NCBI RefSeq assembly: GCF_003602235.1
Contig: NZ_QZVS01000085.1
Location: forward strand, 1-64,000
Origin: Cryobacterium melibiosiphilum
GTDB taxonomy: Bacteria; Actinomycetota; Actinomycetes; Actinomycetales; Microbacteriaceae
Length of the DNA stretch: 64,000 nt
Direction: 5' to 3'
In this document: piece after piece, positions 17,406 through 26,872 of the stretch
How the letters are laid out: every line of letters begins with the position of its first letter
How positions within the stretch are numbered: position 1 is the stretch's first letter
The notes under the pieces: model-generated
What the model saw: the letters and a program-made list of their open reading frames with translations, nothing else
Databases searched by the model: none
What the model was told of the DNA's origin: nothing
Position numbers and translations under genes: made by a program

Positions 17406-19256
17406 TTAGTCCTTGAGGTGGTAGCGCACGCTGGCCAGCTCGGCGAGCAGGGCCGGCGGCACACGGTCGCCGAACTTGTTGAAGTATTCCTCGGTGAGGT
17501 CGCACTCGGCGAGCCAGGACGCGGGATCGATCGCGAAGAGCTGCTCGAGGTCCTTCTCGGAGAGGTCGAGACCCTCGACGTTCAGGCCATCAGCGGTCGG
17601 CAGCAGGCCGATCGGGGTGTCGCGGGCTTCGGCCTGGCCTTCGAGGCGGCGCACCATCCACTCGAGAACACGAGAGTTCTCGCCGAATCCGGGCCAGATG
17701 AAGCTGCCGTCTTCGTCTTTACGGAACCAGTTGACCTGGAAGATCGCGGGAGCCTTCGTGCCGAGGGACTTGCCCACCGCGAGCCAGTGCGCCCAGTAGT
17801 CGGCCATGTTGTAGCCGCAGAAGGGCAGCATCGCGAACGGGTCGCGGCGCAGCTCGCCGACGGTTCCTTCGGCGGCGGCGGTCTTCTCGGAGCTGATCGT
17901 AGCTCCCATGAAGACGCCGTGCTTCCAGTTGCGGGCCTGGGCGACGAGCGGCACGTTCGTCGCGCGGCGTCCACCGAAGATGATGGCGTCGATCGGCACT
18001 CCGCCGGCCGCTTCCCAGTCGTCGGCAATCGACGGGCACTGGGCGGCAGCGACGGTGAAGCGGGAGTTCGGGTGGGCGGCGGGGCGGCCGGACGCGGGCG
18101 TCCAGTCCTTGCCCTGCCAGTCGATGAGGTGTGCGGGGGGCGTGTCGGTCAGCCCTTCCCACCAGACGTCTCCGTCGTCGCGCAGGGCGACGTTGGTGAA
18201 GATGGTGTTGCCCCACATGGTGGCGACGGCGGTCGGGTTGGTGGTCTCACCGGTTCCGGGGGCGACTCCGAAGAAGCCGGCCTCGGGGTTGATGGCCCAG
18301 AGACGTCCATCTTCACCCTGGCGCAGCCAGGCGATGTCGTCACCGATGGTCTCGACCTTCCAGCCCGGGATGGTCGGCTGCAGCATCGACAGGTTCGTCT
18401 TGCCGCACGCGCTCGGGAACGCCGCAGAGACGTGGAACACCTTGCCCTCGGGTGAGATCAGCTTGATGAGCAGCATGTGCTCGGCAAGCCAGCCCTCGTC
18501 GCGGCCCATGACGGATGCGATGCGCAGCGCGAAGGACTTCTTCGAGAGCAGCGCGTTTCCGCCGTAGCCGGAGCCGTAGGACCAGACCTCACGGGTGTCG
18601 GGGAACTGCACGATGTACTTGGTGTCGTTGCAGGGCCATTCCACGTCGTCGCGCTTGACGCCGTTGGCGTCGACGAGCGGGTAGCCGATGCTGTGCACGG
18701 TGTGCACCCACGGGTCGCCGGCTTCGATCATGGTGAGGATCTGCTCGCCCATGCGGGTCATGATGCCCATGTTGAGCACGACGTAGGGGGAATCGGTGAT
18801 CTCGACACCGAGCTGCGAAATCGGGCCGCCGAGCGGGCCCATCGAGAACGGCACGACGTAGAGCGTGCGGCCGCGCATGCTGCCGGCGAAGACACCCTGG
18901 AGTTCTTCGCGCATCGCGGTCGGTTCGGCCCAGTTGTTGGTGGGGCCGGCATCCGCTTCATCGTTGCTGCAGATGAAGGTGCGGTCTTCGACGCGGGCGA
19001 CGTCTTTCGGGTTGGTGCGGGCGAGGAAGCTGTTGGGGCGCCATTCCGGGTTGAGGCGGATGAGCTTGCCTTCGGCGACCAGCTGGCGGCTGAGGATGCT
19101 CGCTTCACGCGGCGACCCGTCGCACCAGACGACTGCGTCCGGCTGCGTCAGGCGGGCGATTTCATCGACCCAGGCCTGCAGGTTCGGGTCGGTACTGCCC
19201 GTGCGCTTCGGGCTCAGGGTCTCGGGGGTGTGTACGGGGGGATTCGTGAGGGTCAT
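17406..19256 (-). CDS. pckG: Phosphoenolpyruvate carboxykinase (GTP)
   Basis: 616-aa enzyme interconverting oxaloacetate + GTP and phosphoenolpyruvate, the entry step of gluconeogenesis. Motifs are the P-loop [10 protein letters not shown], the R-loop region [12 protein letters not shown] and the guanine/PEP-site [25 protein letters not shown]. The frame is open up to 19388, but the start at 19256 is chosen because AAAAGG lies seven bases before it and the family N-terminus begins there. It diverges from a RamB-like acetate/propionate-type regulator, a likely control relationship. Confidence 0.96.
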   Translation of the reverse strand: MTLTNPPVHTPETLSPKRTGSTDPNLQAWVDEIARLTQPDAVVWCDGSPREASILSRQLVAEGKLIRLNPEWRPNSFLARTNPKDVARVEDRTFICSNDEADAGPTNNWAEPTAMREELQGVFAGSMRGRTLYVVPFSMGPLGGPISQLGVEITDSPYVVLNMGIMTRMGEQILTMIEAGDPWVHTVHSIGYPLVDANGVKRDDVEWPCNDTKYIVQFPDTREVWSYGSGYGGNALLSKKSFALRIASVMGRDEGWLAEHMLLIKLISPEGKVFHVSAAFPSACGKTNLSMLQPTIPGWKVETIGDDIAWLRQGEDGRLWAINPEAGFFGVAPGTGETTNPTAVATMWGNTIFTNVALRDDGDVWWEGLTDTPPAHLIDWQGKDWTPASGRPAAHPNSRFTVAAAQCPSIADDWEAAGGVPIDAIIFGGRRATNVPLVAQARNWKHGVFMGATISSEKTAAAEGTVGELRRDPFAMLPFCGYNMADYWAHWLAVGKSLGTKAPAIFQVNWFRKDEDGSFIWPGFGENSRVLEWMVRRLEGQAEARDTPIGLLPTADGLNVEGLDLSEKDLEQLFAIDPASWLAECDLTEEYFNKFGDRVPPALLAELASVRYHLKD

Positions 19257-19402
19257 GTTGGGACCTTTTCTGCCGCTCGGCTTCGATGGAGACGCGGGGT
19301 CTACGTACGCTGAAGTTGCTGTACTGAAGTTGCTGGTGACCGTAATTTCTTGCGGTAAGACCAGAATGCTCCCCCCAGCACGGGTCAACCCTCGAATTCC
19401 AT

Positions 19403-19441
19403 AGTTAAGAATGGCAATTCTTTAGATAAAGTTAAGGAATG
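19403..19441. promoter_or_regulatory. Cluster of operator-like repeats between pckG and the RamB-like gene
   Basis: In a 182-bp divergent intergenic region, the 40 bp next to the regulator start hold three elements. They are AAGAAT-ggca-ATTCTT (19407-19422), the perfect palindrome CTTTAGATAAAG (19420-19431), and the direct repeat AGTTAAGAATG (19403) / AGTTAAGGAATG (19430). The AT-rich cluster contrasts with its surroundings and could be an autoregulatory site. AAGGA abuts the ATG with no spacing, so the regulator mRNA may be leaderless. Confidence 0.55.
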
Positions 19442-20881
19442 ACGCCTCAAGCCTCCGATCTCATGACACTGGGTCATCGCATCCGTCACTTTCGTACGGA
19501 GAAGGGCCTGACCCTCGACCAGCTCGGCAGCGAGTCTGGCCTCGCCGGCAGCCAGTTGTCGCTGATCGAGAACGGGCGTCGCGAGCCGAAACTGTCACTG
19601 TTGCAAGACCTGGCGGCGGCGCTCGGCGTGGAGCTCGGCGAGCTGCTCAGCCGCGAACCCCCGAACAAGCGCGCAGCTTTGGAGATCGAACTGGCCCGCG
19701 CGCAGAAGAACCCGCTCTACGGCGCACTCGGCCTGCCGATCGTCAAGGTCACCAAGGGCATGCCGCTGCCGGCGATCGAGTCCCTGCTCGGCCTGCACCG
19801 CGAACTGTCCCGGCGGGCGAGCGAAGCGATCGCGACCCCGGAAGAGGCACGGCGGGCCAACACCGAGCTGCGTGAGCGGATGAGGGACGAGGGCAACTAC
19901 CTGCCGGCGATCGAGCAGCTCGCCGAGGACCGGGTGCGGGCATCCGGTCACACCGTCGGCGCCCTCACGCACCGCGAGGTGAGCGTGATGGCCGAGCAGC
20001 TCGGCTTCAGCCTGATCTACGTGAACGACCTGCCGCACTCGACCAGGTCGGTGACCGACCTCGTGAACGGGCGCATCTACCTGCCGCCGGCGTCCATTCC
20101 GGGCGGGCACGGCCTGCGGTCGATGGCGCTGCAGGCGATCGGGCACAGGCTGCTGCAGCACGAACGTCCGGGCAGCTACGCCGAATTTCTGTGGCAGCGG
20201 CTGGAGATCAACTACTTCGCCGCCGCCGCACTCATGCCCCGGGATGCCTCGCTCGCTTTTCTCTCGAACGCGAAACGCGAACGGGAGCTCTCGGTCGAAG
20301 ACTTTCGCGACGCCTTCGGTGTCACCCACGAGGCCGCCGCGCTGCGGCTGACCAACCTCGCCACCAGCCACCTCGACATGACGCTGCATTTTCTGCGGGT
20401 GAACGGTGACGGCGCCCTGCAGAAGGGGTACGAGAACGACGGCCTGCCGCTGCCGGTCGACGTGACCGGGTCGATCGAGGGCCAGTACGTCTGCAAGCAG
20501 TGGAGCGCCCGCAGCGCGTTCACGCACACCAACCGCACCACCGAGTTCTACCAGTACACCGACACGCCTGCGGGCACGTTCTGGTCGGCGACGCAGACCG
20601 GCGCGACGCCGGCCGGCGAGTTCTCGATCAGCGTCGGGGTGCCGTTCGCGCAGGCGAAGTGGTTTCGCGGCCGGGAGACGACGCAGCGGTCGGTGTCGAC
20701 CTGTCCCGACGAGTCGTGCTGCCGCCGTCCCGACGGTGCCATGGCATCGCGCTGGGCCGGGCGGGCGTGGCCGAGCGCGCGGCTGCACGCGCACGTGCTG
20801 TCGCCGCTGCCGAGCGGCACGTTCCCGGGCGTGGACGACACCGAGGTCTACGAGTTTCTGGAGGCCCACGCGCAGGAGTAG
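19439..20881 (+). CDS. XRE-family regulator, RamB/ScfR type (short-chain fatty acyl metabolism regulator)
   Basis: 480 residues. HTH at ~10-68 (LGHRIRHFRTEKGLTLDQLGSESGLAGSQLSLIENG), an IrrE/ImmA-like middle with a degenerate metallopeptidase motif (AIGHRLLQHE instead of HExxH), and a C-terminal domain with CPDESCCRRPDGAMASRW, typical of RamB/PrpR relatives. In Corynebacterium and Mycobacterium these proteins control acetate or propionate genes. Placement opposite pckG fits a carbon-source switch. Which acid it senses cannot be read here. Confidence 0.87.
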   Translation: MTPQASDLMTLGHRIRHFRTEKGLTLDQLGSESGLAGSQLSLIENGRREPKLSLLQDLAAALGVELGELLSREPPNKRAALEIELARAQKNPLYGALGLPIVKVTKGMPLPAIESLLGLHRELSRRASEAIATPEEARRANTELRERMRDEGNYLPAIEQLAEDRVRASGHTVGALTHREVSVMAEQLGFSLIYVNDLPHSTRSVTDLVNGRIYLPPASIPGGHGLRSMALQAIGHRLLQHERPGSYAEFLWQRLEINYFAAAALMPRDASLAFLSNAKRERELSVEDFRDAFGVTHEAAALRLTNLATSHLDMTLHFLRVNGDGALQKGYENDGLPLPVDVTGSIEGQYVCKQWSARSAFTHTNRTTEFYQYTDTPAGTFWSATQTGATPAGEFSISVGVPFAQAKWFRGRETTQRSVSTCPDESCCRRPDGAMASRWAGRAWPSARLHAHVLSPLPSGTFPGVDDTEVYEFLEAHAQE

Positions 20882-21048
20882 CGCGCGGCCCCGGCCCCTC
20901 CCCGTGACCGGTGGATACCCAGCCTCCAGCACTACGCTCAAACAAGTTGGCGCCTTTTCGTTGTCCTTTCGGACCACGCGTCAACGTATGTGAACACCCT
21001 GAATGGAAGTACATGAGCGCCCCCGGTGACGCCCTTGTCCGTTTCGTG

Positions 21049-21062
21049 ATGCCTTCGGGCAT
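21049..21062 (+). other. Small UUCG-capped hairpin before the CorC-like gene
   Basis: ATGCC/GGCAT stem closed by a TTCG tetraloop, 28 bp before the start codon, in the 208-bp leader region. Possible leader structure; no known riboswitch consensus recognised. Confidence 0.35.
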
Positions 21063-21089
21063 GACCAACACCGCTCGGGGGGTGAAGTG

Positions 21090-22493
21090 ATGGAAATTCT
21101 CGCTCTCATCATCGGCGTGATCCTGATCGCAGCCTGTGGGGCCTTCGTCGCGGCCGAGTTCTCGCTGATCACGGTGAACCGCAACGACGCTGAGGCCGCT
21201 GCCGAAGGCGGTGACAAGCGCTCGCAGGGCGTGCTCAAGGCCATGAAGACCATGTCGACGCAGCTCTCCGGAGCCCAGCTCGGCATCACCGTCACCAACC
21301 TCGGAATCGGTTTTCTCGCCGAGCCGGCCATCGCGAACATTGTCGACGGCCCGCTGCTCAGCCTGGGGCTGTCCGAAGCCGGCGCCACCACCGTCTCGGT
21401 GACGATCGCCCTCGTGCTCGCAACCGCGCTCACGATGATCTTCGGTGAGCTGATCCCGAAGAACCTCGCCATCGCCCGGCCCCTCGCCACCGCCCGCGCG
21501 GTGCAGGGCTTCCAACGGGGCTTCACCACGAGCACGGCCTACCTGATCCGCCTTTTCAACGGCACCGCCAACCGCGTCGTGCGCCTGCTCGGCTTCGAGC
21601 CGCAGGAGGAACTCGCCTCGGCCCGCTCCCCCGAAGAGCTGCTCGGCTTGGTGCGGCACTCCGCCCGACAGGGCGCCCTCGCCGTCGACACTGCCGAACT
21701 CGTCGAGCGCTCCTTCGCCTTCGGCGACCGCCGCGCCAACGACGTCATGACCCCTCGCGGCCAGATCCTCAGCCTCGACCCCGACGACTCGGTGCATGAA
21801 CTGCTCATTCGCGCCAAGGCGACCGGACATTCCCGGTTCCCGATCATCGGCGGCGACGGCGAAGGCACCGTGCTCGGCCTCGTGCACGTGCGCCATGCCC
21901 TCGCCGTGCCCTACCTCGACCGCGACCGGGTCACCGTCGGCCAGGTCATGGGCCCCGTCACGACCGTGCCCGACACCGTCGAACTTGACGGCCTGATGGA
22001 CACGCTCCGCCACGGCGGCCTGCAGATGGCCGTGCTCATCGACGAGTTCGGTGACACCGCCGGACTCGTCACCCTCGAAGACCTCGTCGAAGAACTCGTC
22101 GGCGAAGTCCGCGACGAGCACGACCCCGTTCAGGAGACGATCACCAGCGACGCCGACGGCGCCTGGGACCTCGAAGCGTCCCTGCGCCCCGACGAAGCGA
22201 GCCAACACCTCGGCGTGCTCGTGCCCGAGCATGAAGAGTACGACACCCTCGCCGGGCTCGTCACCCTCGAACTCGGGCGCCTCGCCCGGGTCGGCGACAC
22301 GATCGAGATCACGAGCGCGGATGTCCCCGGGGAGCCGGCGAGCCGCATCCGCTTCGACGTGACCGCGATGGATGACCACCGCATCGACCGGGTGCGCATC
22401 CTGGTGCACACGATCGACCCTGACGAAGACCCCGACCACGAACACGGCCCCACAGCGGCCTCGACCCTCGAACGAACGGAGCGCCACTCATGA
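21090..22493 (+). CDS. CorC/HlyC-family membrane protein (CNNM-CBS-CorC_C), first of pair
   Basis: 467 residues. DUF21/CNNM membrane domain ~1-190 (AAEFSLITVNRNDAEAAAEGG, FGELIPKNLAIARPL), two CBS motifs ~205-325 (VMTPRGQILSLDPDDSV; VMGPVTTVPDTVELDGLMD), then the acidic CorC_C domain (DEFGDTAGLVTLEDLVEELVGEVRDEHD). Family members handle Mg2+ or Co2+ transport or membrane integrity. ATG 21090 is chosen over the overlapping GTG three bases earlier, because GGGGGTG gives better spacing. It overlaps its paralogue by ATGA. Confidence 0.9.
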   Translation: MEILALIIGVILIAACGAFVAAEFSLITVNRNDAEAAAEGGDKRSQGVLKAMKTMSTQLSGAQLGITVTNLGIGFLAEPAIANIVDGPLLSLGLSEAGATTVSVTIALVLATALTMIFGELIPKNLAIARPLATARAVQGFQRGFTTSTAYLIRLFNGTANRVVRLLGFEPQEELASARSPEELLGLVRHSARQGALAVDTAELVERSFAFGDRRANDVMTPRGQILSLDPDDSVHELLIRAKATGHSRFPIIGGDGEGTVLGLVHVRHALAVPYLDRDRVTVGQVMGPVTTVPDTVELDGLMDTLRHGGLQMAVLIDEFGDTAGLVTLEDLVEELVGEVRDEHDPVQETITSDADGAWDLEASLRPDEASQHLGVLVPEHEEYDTLAGLVTLELGRLARVGDTIEITSADVPGEPASRIRFDVTAMDDHRIDRVRILVHTIDPDEDPDHEHGPTAASTLERTERHS

Positions 22494-23536
22494 GCACCAC
22501 TGCAGGCTTGCTCCTGACCGTCGGGCTGTTGCTCGTCAATGCCTTCTTCGTCGGCGCGGAATTCGCGCTCATCTCCGCCCGCCGCACGATCGTCGAACCG
22601 AAGGCCCTCGCCGGCTCCCGCGCCGCGAAGATCACCCTCAGGGCCATGGAAAACGTGTCCCTCATGATGGCGGGCGCTCAGCTCGGCATCACCATCTGTT
22701 CGCTCGCCCTCGGCGCGCTCAGCGAGCCGGCCATAGCGAGCCTGCTCGAGGGCCCGTTCGCCGCGATGGGTGTTCCGGAGGCTTTCGTGCACCCGATCGC
22801 CTTCGCGATCGCCCTGTCGCTCGTGACCTACCTGCACGTCGTGTTCGGTGAGATGGTGCCCAAGAACATCGCCCTCGCCGGCCCCGAGCGCATGGCCATG
22901 CTGCTGGCGCCGCCACTCGTGGCCATCGTGACCGTTCTCTTTCCGCTCCTGTGGGTCATGAACGCCATCGCGAACGCGTTCCTGCGTCTGATGAAGGTCG
23001 AACCAAAGAACGAGGTGACCAGCGTCTTCACCCGCGACGAGGTTGCCGCGCTCGTGGAGGAATCCCGCCACGGCGGCATGCTCGACGTCAACGACGAGAA
23101 GCTGCTGCTCGGCGCCCTCACCTTTGAGGAGCGTGACGTGTCGAGCGTCCTGATTCCGCTGCTCTCGCTCACGACGCTTTCGGCGGATGTCACGCCCGCC
23201 CAGGCGGAGGCCGTCGCGATCGGCGGGTTCTCCCGTTTCCCGGTGCGTGCGGAGGACGGAAGTCTCGTCGGCTACGTCCACATCAAGGACCTGCTCGAGA
23301 TCGAGGCCGAGCGCCGCGAGCTGCCGATGGATCCCGCTCTGATGCGCTCACTGCCGGATGTGCACATGCACACGCCGCTGCGCCAAGCGCTCACCGCGAT
23401 GCAGGGGTCAGGCGCACACCTCGCGCGCGCGATCGACGCGGACGGCGTCACCCTCGGCATCCTGACCCTGGAAGACGTGCTCGAAGAGCTCGTCGGCCAG
23501 ATTCGCGACGACAGCCGCAGCCTGAAGCTCGGCTAG
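22490..23536 (+). CDS. CorC/HlyC-family membrane protein, second of pair (lacks CorC_C domain)
   Basis: 348-aa paralogue of the upstream gene: CNNM domain (GAEFALISARRTIVEPKALAGSRAAK, FGEMVPKNIALAGPERMA) plus two CBS motifs ending in LGILTLEDVLEELVGQIRDD. It stops just after the CBS pair, without the ~80-residue CorC_C domain of its neighbour. The four-base overlap suggests fixed stoichiometry, and a heterodimer is plausible. Confidence 0.9.
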   Translation: MSTTAGLLLTVGLLLVNAFFVGAEFALISARRTIVEPKALAGSRAAKITLRAMENVSLMMAGAQLGITICSLALGALSEPAIASLLEGPFAAMGVPEAFVHPIAFAIALSLVTYLHVVFGEMVPKNIALAGPERMAMLLAPPLVAIVTVLFPLLWVMNAIANAFLRLMKVEPKNEVTSVFTRDEVAALVEESRHGGMLDVNDEKLLLGALTFEERDVSSVLIPLLSLTTLSADVTPAQAEAVAIGGFSRFPVRAEDGSLVGYVHIKDLLEIEAERRELPMDPALMRSLPDVHMHTPLRQALTAMQGSGAHLARAIDADGVTLGILTLEDVLEELVGQIRDDSRSLKLG

Positions 23537-23880
23537 GCGCCTCGGCCGGTCGGCCCTGCGGGGTCGGCCGGGATCCGGCCGCCGTGCGGCCCAGCCAGGT
23601 TGTGATTGTGCCGGACGATCAGAAGGGTCAGAGCCGCCACGGGGATCAGCACCAGCAGCAGGCTCCACCGGCCGGCGACAGCAATGGTCTGGCCATGCCC
23701 GAACGTCAACAGGGCCAGACCGAACAACCGAAGCGCGACGCTGCCCCGCGGCGCATGAGCCGCAGTACTCCAGAACGGGATGCGGATGCCTCGGTTGAGT
23801 CGACTCGTGCGCTGCAGCCCGTAGGCGAGAACCGCGCTCCCCGCCACGATCAGGAGCACTCCGCCGATGAACCCATTCAC
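23533..23880 (-). CDS. Small membrane protein, function unknown
   Basis: 115 residues, GTG start. About three hydrophobic segments: FIGGVLLIVAGSAVLAYGL, VALRLFGLALLTFG and WSLLLVLIPVAALTLLIV. The C-terminus is a His/Pro/Gly-rich tail. It converges with the CorC-like gene with a 4-bp overlap. No family recognised. A palindrome just upstream may be its operator. Confidence 0.6.
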   Translation of the reverse strand: MNGFIGGVLLIVAGSAVLAYGLQRTSRLNRGIRIPFWSTAAHAPRGSVALRLFGLALLTFGHGQTIAVAGRWSLLLVLIPVAALTLLIVRHNHNLAGPHGGRIPADPAGPTGRGA

Positions 23881-23933
23881 TGCGTGCCCCCTGAACCCGA
23901 TCCCGTTTGCCCGGTTTGCGTAATGTCCAGCCT

Positions 23934-23956
23934 ACAACCCAACCGGTTGGATTGTT
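23934..23956. promoter_or_regulatory. Near-perfect palindrome, TetR/MarR-operator-like
   Basis: CCAACCGGTTGG (23939-23950) is a perfect 12-bp palindrome, and the symmetry extends outward to ACAAC...ATTGT with one mismatch (about 22 bp in all). It lies ~55-75 bp upstream of the small membrane protein start, where a promoter is expected. No regulator gene is adjacent. Confidence 0.5.
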
Positions 23957-24008
23957 AAGCGAGCACGTGAACCGGCACGAGGGCGGACCCGTGTTAGTTA
24001 TGGCCCGG

Positions 24009-24626
24009 TCAGGGCGTGTCGGGGGCAAACTGGGCGATGGACGCGGCGACAGCCGCCGAGAGCTCGATGGCGCTGGCCGTCTCGGACCGCTCCACCGCCA
24101 CCGCCCAGGCGTCGATCGACAGCCGGGCGAAGCGCTGCATGCCGGGCGACGCCTCCCAGTGGACCGGATCCTCGACGAAATCCCCGGCGAGGAACAGGCC
24201 CAGCCCCACGACGCTCATCTCCCAGGCCGGTGCCACAGAGAGCGCCCCGGCGCCGCTGCCGGCCATCGTCAGCGGCACGGTGTGCTCGAACGTCAGCGTG
24301 GTGCCGCCGTTCACGCCCGGGTCGAGCCGGGCTACGACCACGCTGCTCGGGCCGCCATAGCTCACCCGCAGCACCCGACCGGGCACGCAGGCGAGCACCG
24401 CGCCGCCCGCATTGCCCGCGAGCTGGAAGGTGCCACCCACCTGCAGGTCACCGGTGACGGGGAGGAACCAGCGGGCCAGGGCGGCAGGGTCGGTGAGGGC
24501 GGCCCAGACATCCGCCGGTAGCGCCGTGTAGTGGTGCACGAGCCGCACCTGCACGGCGGGCTCGCCGCTTCCCGGTGCCACAGCGACCGTGCGCTGGGTT
24601 TCGTTGAGCTGGATGTCGGGTGACAT
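24009..24626 (-). CDS. SRPBCC/AHSA1-domain protein
   Basis: 205 residues with the Bet v1-like fold pattern: VQVRLVHHYTALPADVWAALTDPAALARWFLPVTGDLQVGGTFQL, then WxxSxVGLGLFLAGDF-type helix (AWEMSVVGLGLFLAGDFV). Such proteins bind hydrophobic ligands or act as stress cofactors, often alone. GGAGAGACC precedes the ATG. It lies 8 bp after the SDR gene on the same strand, so it ends a thiolase-SDR-SRPBCC run. Confidence 0.85.
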   Translation of the reverse strand: MSPDIQLNETQRTVAVAPGSGEPAVQVRLVHHYTALPADVWAALTDPAALARWFLPVTGDLQVGGTFQLAGNAGGAVLACVPGRVLRVSYGGPSSVVVARLDPGVNGGTTLTFEHTVPLTMAGSGAGALSVAPAWEMSVVGLGLFLAGDFVEDPVHWEASPGMQRFARLSIDAWAVAVERSETASAIELSAAVAASIAQFAPDTP

Positions 24627-24634
24627 GGTCTCTC

Positions 24635-25519
24635 CTACTTCGGTTGCATGCGAATGGCGCCGTCGAGTCGAATGGTTTCCCCGTTGAGCATGGGATTGTC
24701 GACGATATGCCGCACGAGGGATGCGTATTCGGCGGGGTCGCCCAGACGCGACGGATGAGGCACCTGAGCCCCCAGGGAGTCCCGCACCGCGGTCGGCAGC
24801 CCCTGCAGCATGGGGGTGTCAAAGGTTCCCGGTGCGATGGTCATCACCCGAATGAAGGACGGCGCAAACTCCCGGGCCAGGGGCAGGGTCATCGCGGCGA
24901 CTCCGCCCTTGGACGCGGCGTAGGCAGCCTGGCCAATCTGCCCGTCGAAGGCGGCGACGGATGCCGTATTCACGATCACGCCGCGTTCGGCGGCTCCCTG
25001 CCGGGCCGGGTCACCGACCGGTGCGGTTTTCATCATGGCCGCGGCGGCAAGTCGGGTCACGTTGAAGGTGCCGACGAGGTTGATGCGGATCGCCCGGTCG
25101 AAGTCGGCGAGCGGCATTGGTCCGTCGCGGCCCACCGTGCGGGCTCCCGGAGCGATGCCGGCACAGTTGACGACGATGCGCAGCGGCCCGAGCAGCACGG
25201 CGGCGTCGACGGCGGCCTGCACGTCGCCGGCGCTCGTGACATCGCCGGGCACGAACTGGGCGCGGGGGTGGCTGGTGCCGGGGTTAATGGGTGCCGCGGG
25301 GTCGCGCGGCACCACCGTGGTGCTCGCGCTGGATCCCGCGGGGACGTGCGCGGCGGCGCCGGCACCGGCGTTGAGCCGGTCCGCAATGGCCTCACCGGGG
25401 GCGCCGGGCAGGTCGAGCAGCACCACGTGGGCGCCGGCGGCGTGCAGTGCGGTCGCGGTGGCCAGGCCGAGGCCGGAGGCGCCCCCGGTGACCAGGGCGG
25501 AGCATCCGTTGATGATCAT
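24635..25519 (-). CDS. Short-chain dehydrogenase, 3-hydroxyacyl-CoA dehydrogenase type II-like
   Basis: 294 residues. NAD-binding TGGASGLG near residue 11, NCAG-type strand (VVNCAGIAPGA), catalytic Ser in NTASVAAFDGQ and YAASK. The C-terminal GDPAEYASLVRHIVDNPMLNGETIRLDGAIRM is typical of the HSD17B10-like acyl-CoA dehydrogenases. An extra ~25-residue Ser/Pro-rich segment lies between the second and third strands. The start overlaps the thiolase stop by ATGA, supporting a joint beta-oxidation function. Confidence 0.9.
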   Translation of the reverse strand: MIINGCSALVTGGASGLGLATATALHAAGAHVVLLDLPGAPGEAIADRLNAGAGAAAHVPAGSSASTTVVPRDPAAPINPGTSHPRAQFVPGDVTSAGDVQAAVDAAVLLGPLRIVVNCAGIAPGARTVGRDGPMPLADFDRAIRINLVGTFNVTRLAAAAMMKTAPVGDPARQGAAERGVIVNTASVAAFDGQIGQAAYAASKGGVAAMTLPLAREFAPSFIRVMTIAPGTFDTPMLQGLPTAVRDSLGAQVPHPSRLGDPAEYASLVRHIVDNPMLNGETIRLDGAIRMQPK

Positions 25520-26718
25520 GAGAGCCTTTCGATCAGCGTCGCGTTGGCCATGCCGCCGCCCTCGCACATGGTTTGCAGACCCCAGCGGCCGTCGGTTGCT
25601 TCGAGCTGGCCGAGCAGGGTGGTGAGCAGGCGGGTTCCGGAGGATCCGAGGGCGTGGCCGAGCGCGATGGCGCCGCCGCGCGGGTTGAGCCGGGCGGGGT
25701 CGGCGTCGAGTTCCTGCTGCCAGACCAGAGGCACGCAGGCGAAAGCCTCGTTGACCTCGTAGGCGTCGATGTCGTCAATGCTGAGGCCGGCGCGGGAGAG
25801 GATGCGCCGGGTGACGGGAATGACCCCGGTCAGCATGAAGAGCGGATCACTGCCGGTGACCGCGAAGCCGTGAAACCGGGCCCGCGGGGTGAGTCCGAGT
25901 TCGGCGGCCCGGGTGGCGCTCATGATCAGCGTCGCCGAGGCGCCGTCGGTCAGCGGAGACGAGTTGCCGGCTGTGGTGTGCCAAGCCAGATCGGGGTAGC
26001 GCTCGGCGAGCCGCTCGGTGCGAAAGGCGGGTGACAGCCCGGACAGGCTCGCGTGCGACGTCGCCGGGCGGATGGTCTCGTCGTCTTCGATCGGTCGGCC
26101 GTCGGGCGCGTCGACGGGCACGATCTCGGCGGCGAAGTCCCCGCGTTCGGTCGCGGCGGCGGCGAGCCGGTGTGACCGGGCGGCGAAGGCGTCAAGCTCG
26201 TCGCGGCCCAAATGCCAGTGGTCGTTGATGAGCTCGGCGGATACGCCCTGATTGACAAGGCCGTCTGGGTAACGATCGCGCATCCGCTGCCCGGCGGGGT
26301 CCTGTTCCCCGGTGCCGTAGCCCGAGATCGACGATCCTAGCGGTACCCGGCTCATCGACTCCACACCGCAGGCGATGACCACGTCGTAGCTGCCGGCCAT
26401 CACCCCCTGCGCCGCGAACGCCACGGCCTGCTGGCTGGAACCGCACTGGCGGTCGATGGTGATGCCCGGCACGCTGTCGGGAAACCCCGCACTCAGCAGC
26501 GCGGTGCGGGTGAGGTTGTAGCCCTGCTCGCCGACCTGGCTGACGCAGCCGCCGATCACGTCGTCGATCAGCGCCGGATCGAGGTCGTTGCGGGCGACGA
26601 GTTCGCGCAGCACGGTGGCGAGCAGATCGGCCGGGTGAATGCCGCTGAGGGCACCGCCGGGCTTGCCGCGCCCACTCGGGGTGCGCAGAACGTCGATGAT
26701 GACAGCCTCATTGCTCAT
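25516..26718 (-). CDS. Acetyl-CoA acyltransferase (thiolase)
   Basis: 400 residues. Nucleophile cysteine in DRQCGSSQQAV, HTTAGNSSPLTDGAS, EVNEAFACVPL, active-site His in GGAIALGHALGSSGTRLL and the second Cys in MCEGGGMANATLI, all in the expected order. Degradative type by length and motifs: it cleaves 3-ketoacyl-CoA. First gene of a three-gene leftward run. Confidence 0.94.
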   Translation of the reverse strand: MSNEAVIIDVLRTPSGRGKPGGALSGIHPADLLATVLRELVARNDLDPALIDDVIGGCVSQVGEQGYNLTRTALLSAGFPDSVPGITIDRQCGSSQQAVAFAAQGVMAGSYDVVIACGVESMSRVPLGSSISGYGTGEQDPAGQRMRDRYPDGLVNQGVSAELINDHWHLGRDELDAFAARSHRLAAAATERGDFAAEIVPVDAPDGRPIEDDETIRPATSHASLSGLSPAFRTERLAERYPDLAWHTTAGNSSPLTDGASATLIMSATRAAELGLTPRARFHGFAVTGSDPLFMLTGVIPVTRRILSRAGLSIDDIDAYEVNEAFACVPLVWQQELDADPARLNPRGGAIALGHALGSSGTRLLTTLLGQLEATDGRWGLQTMCEGGGMANATLIERLS

Positions 26719-26828
26719 GACTCCACCCTACGGCGATCCCCTGACTATGCCCAGAAACCGCCGGAATCAGCCGGAGCCGCGGGCGCGTCAGACGAGCGAA
26801 CAGCCCGCCAGAACAGCCGGTCTGATCA

Positions 26829-26848
26829 GCCGGGCTCTTCAGCCCGGC
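26829..26848 (-). terminator. Hairpin terminator after the TrmH gene
   Basis: GCCGGGCT/AGCCCGGC 8-bp stem with a 4-base loop, 25 bases beyond the leftward gene's stop; no T-run. Confidence 0.6.
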
Positions 26849-26872
26849 TCTTCGGCCCGCACGTTCAGCCCT

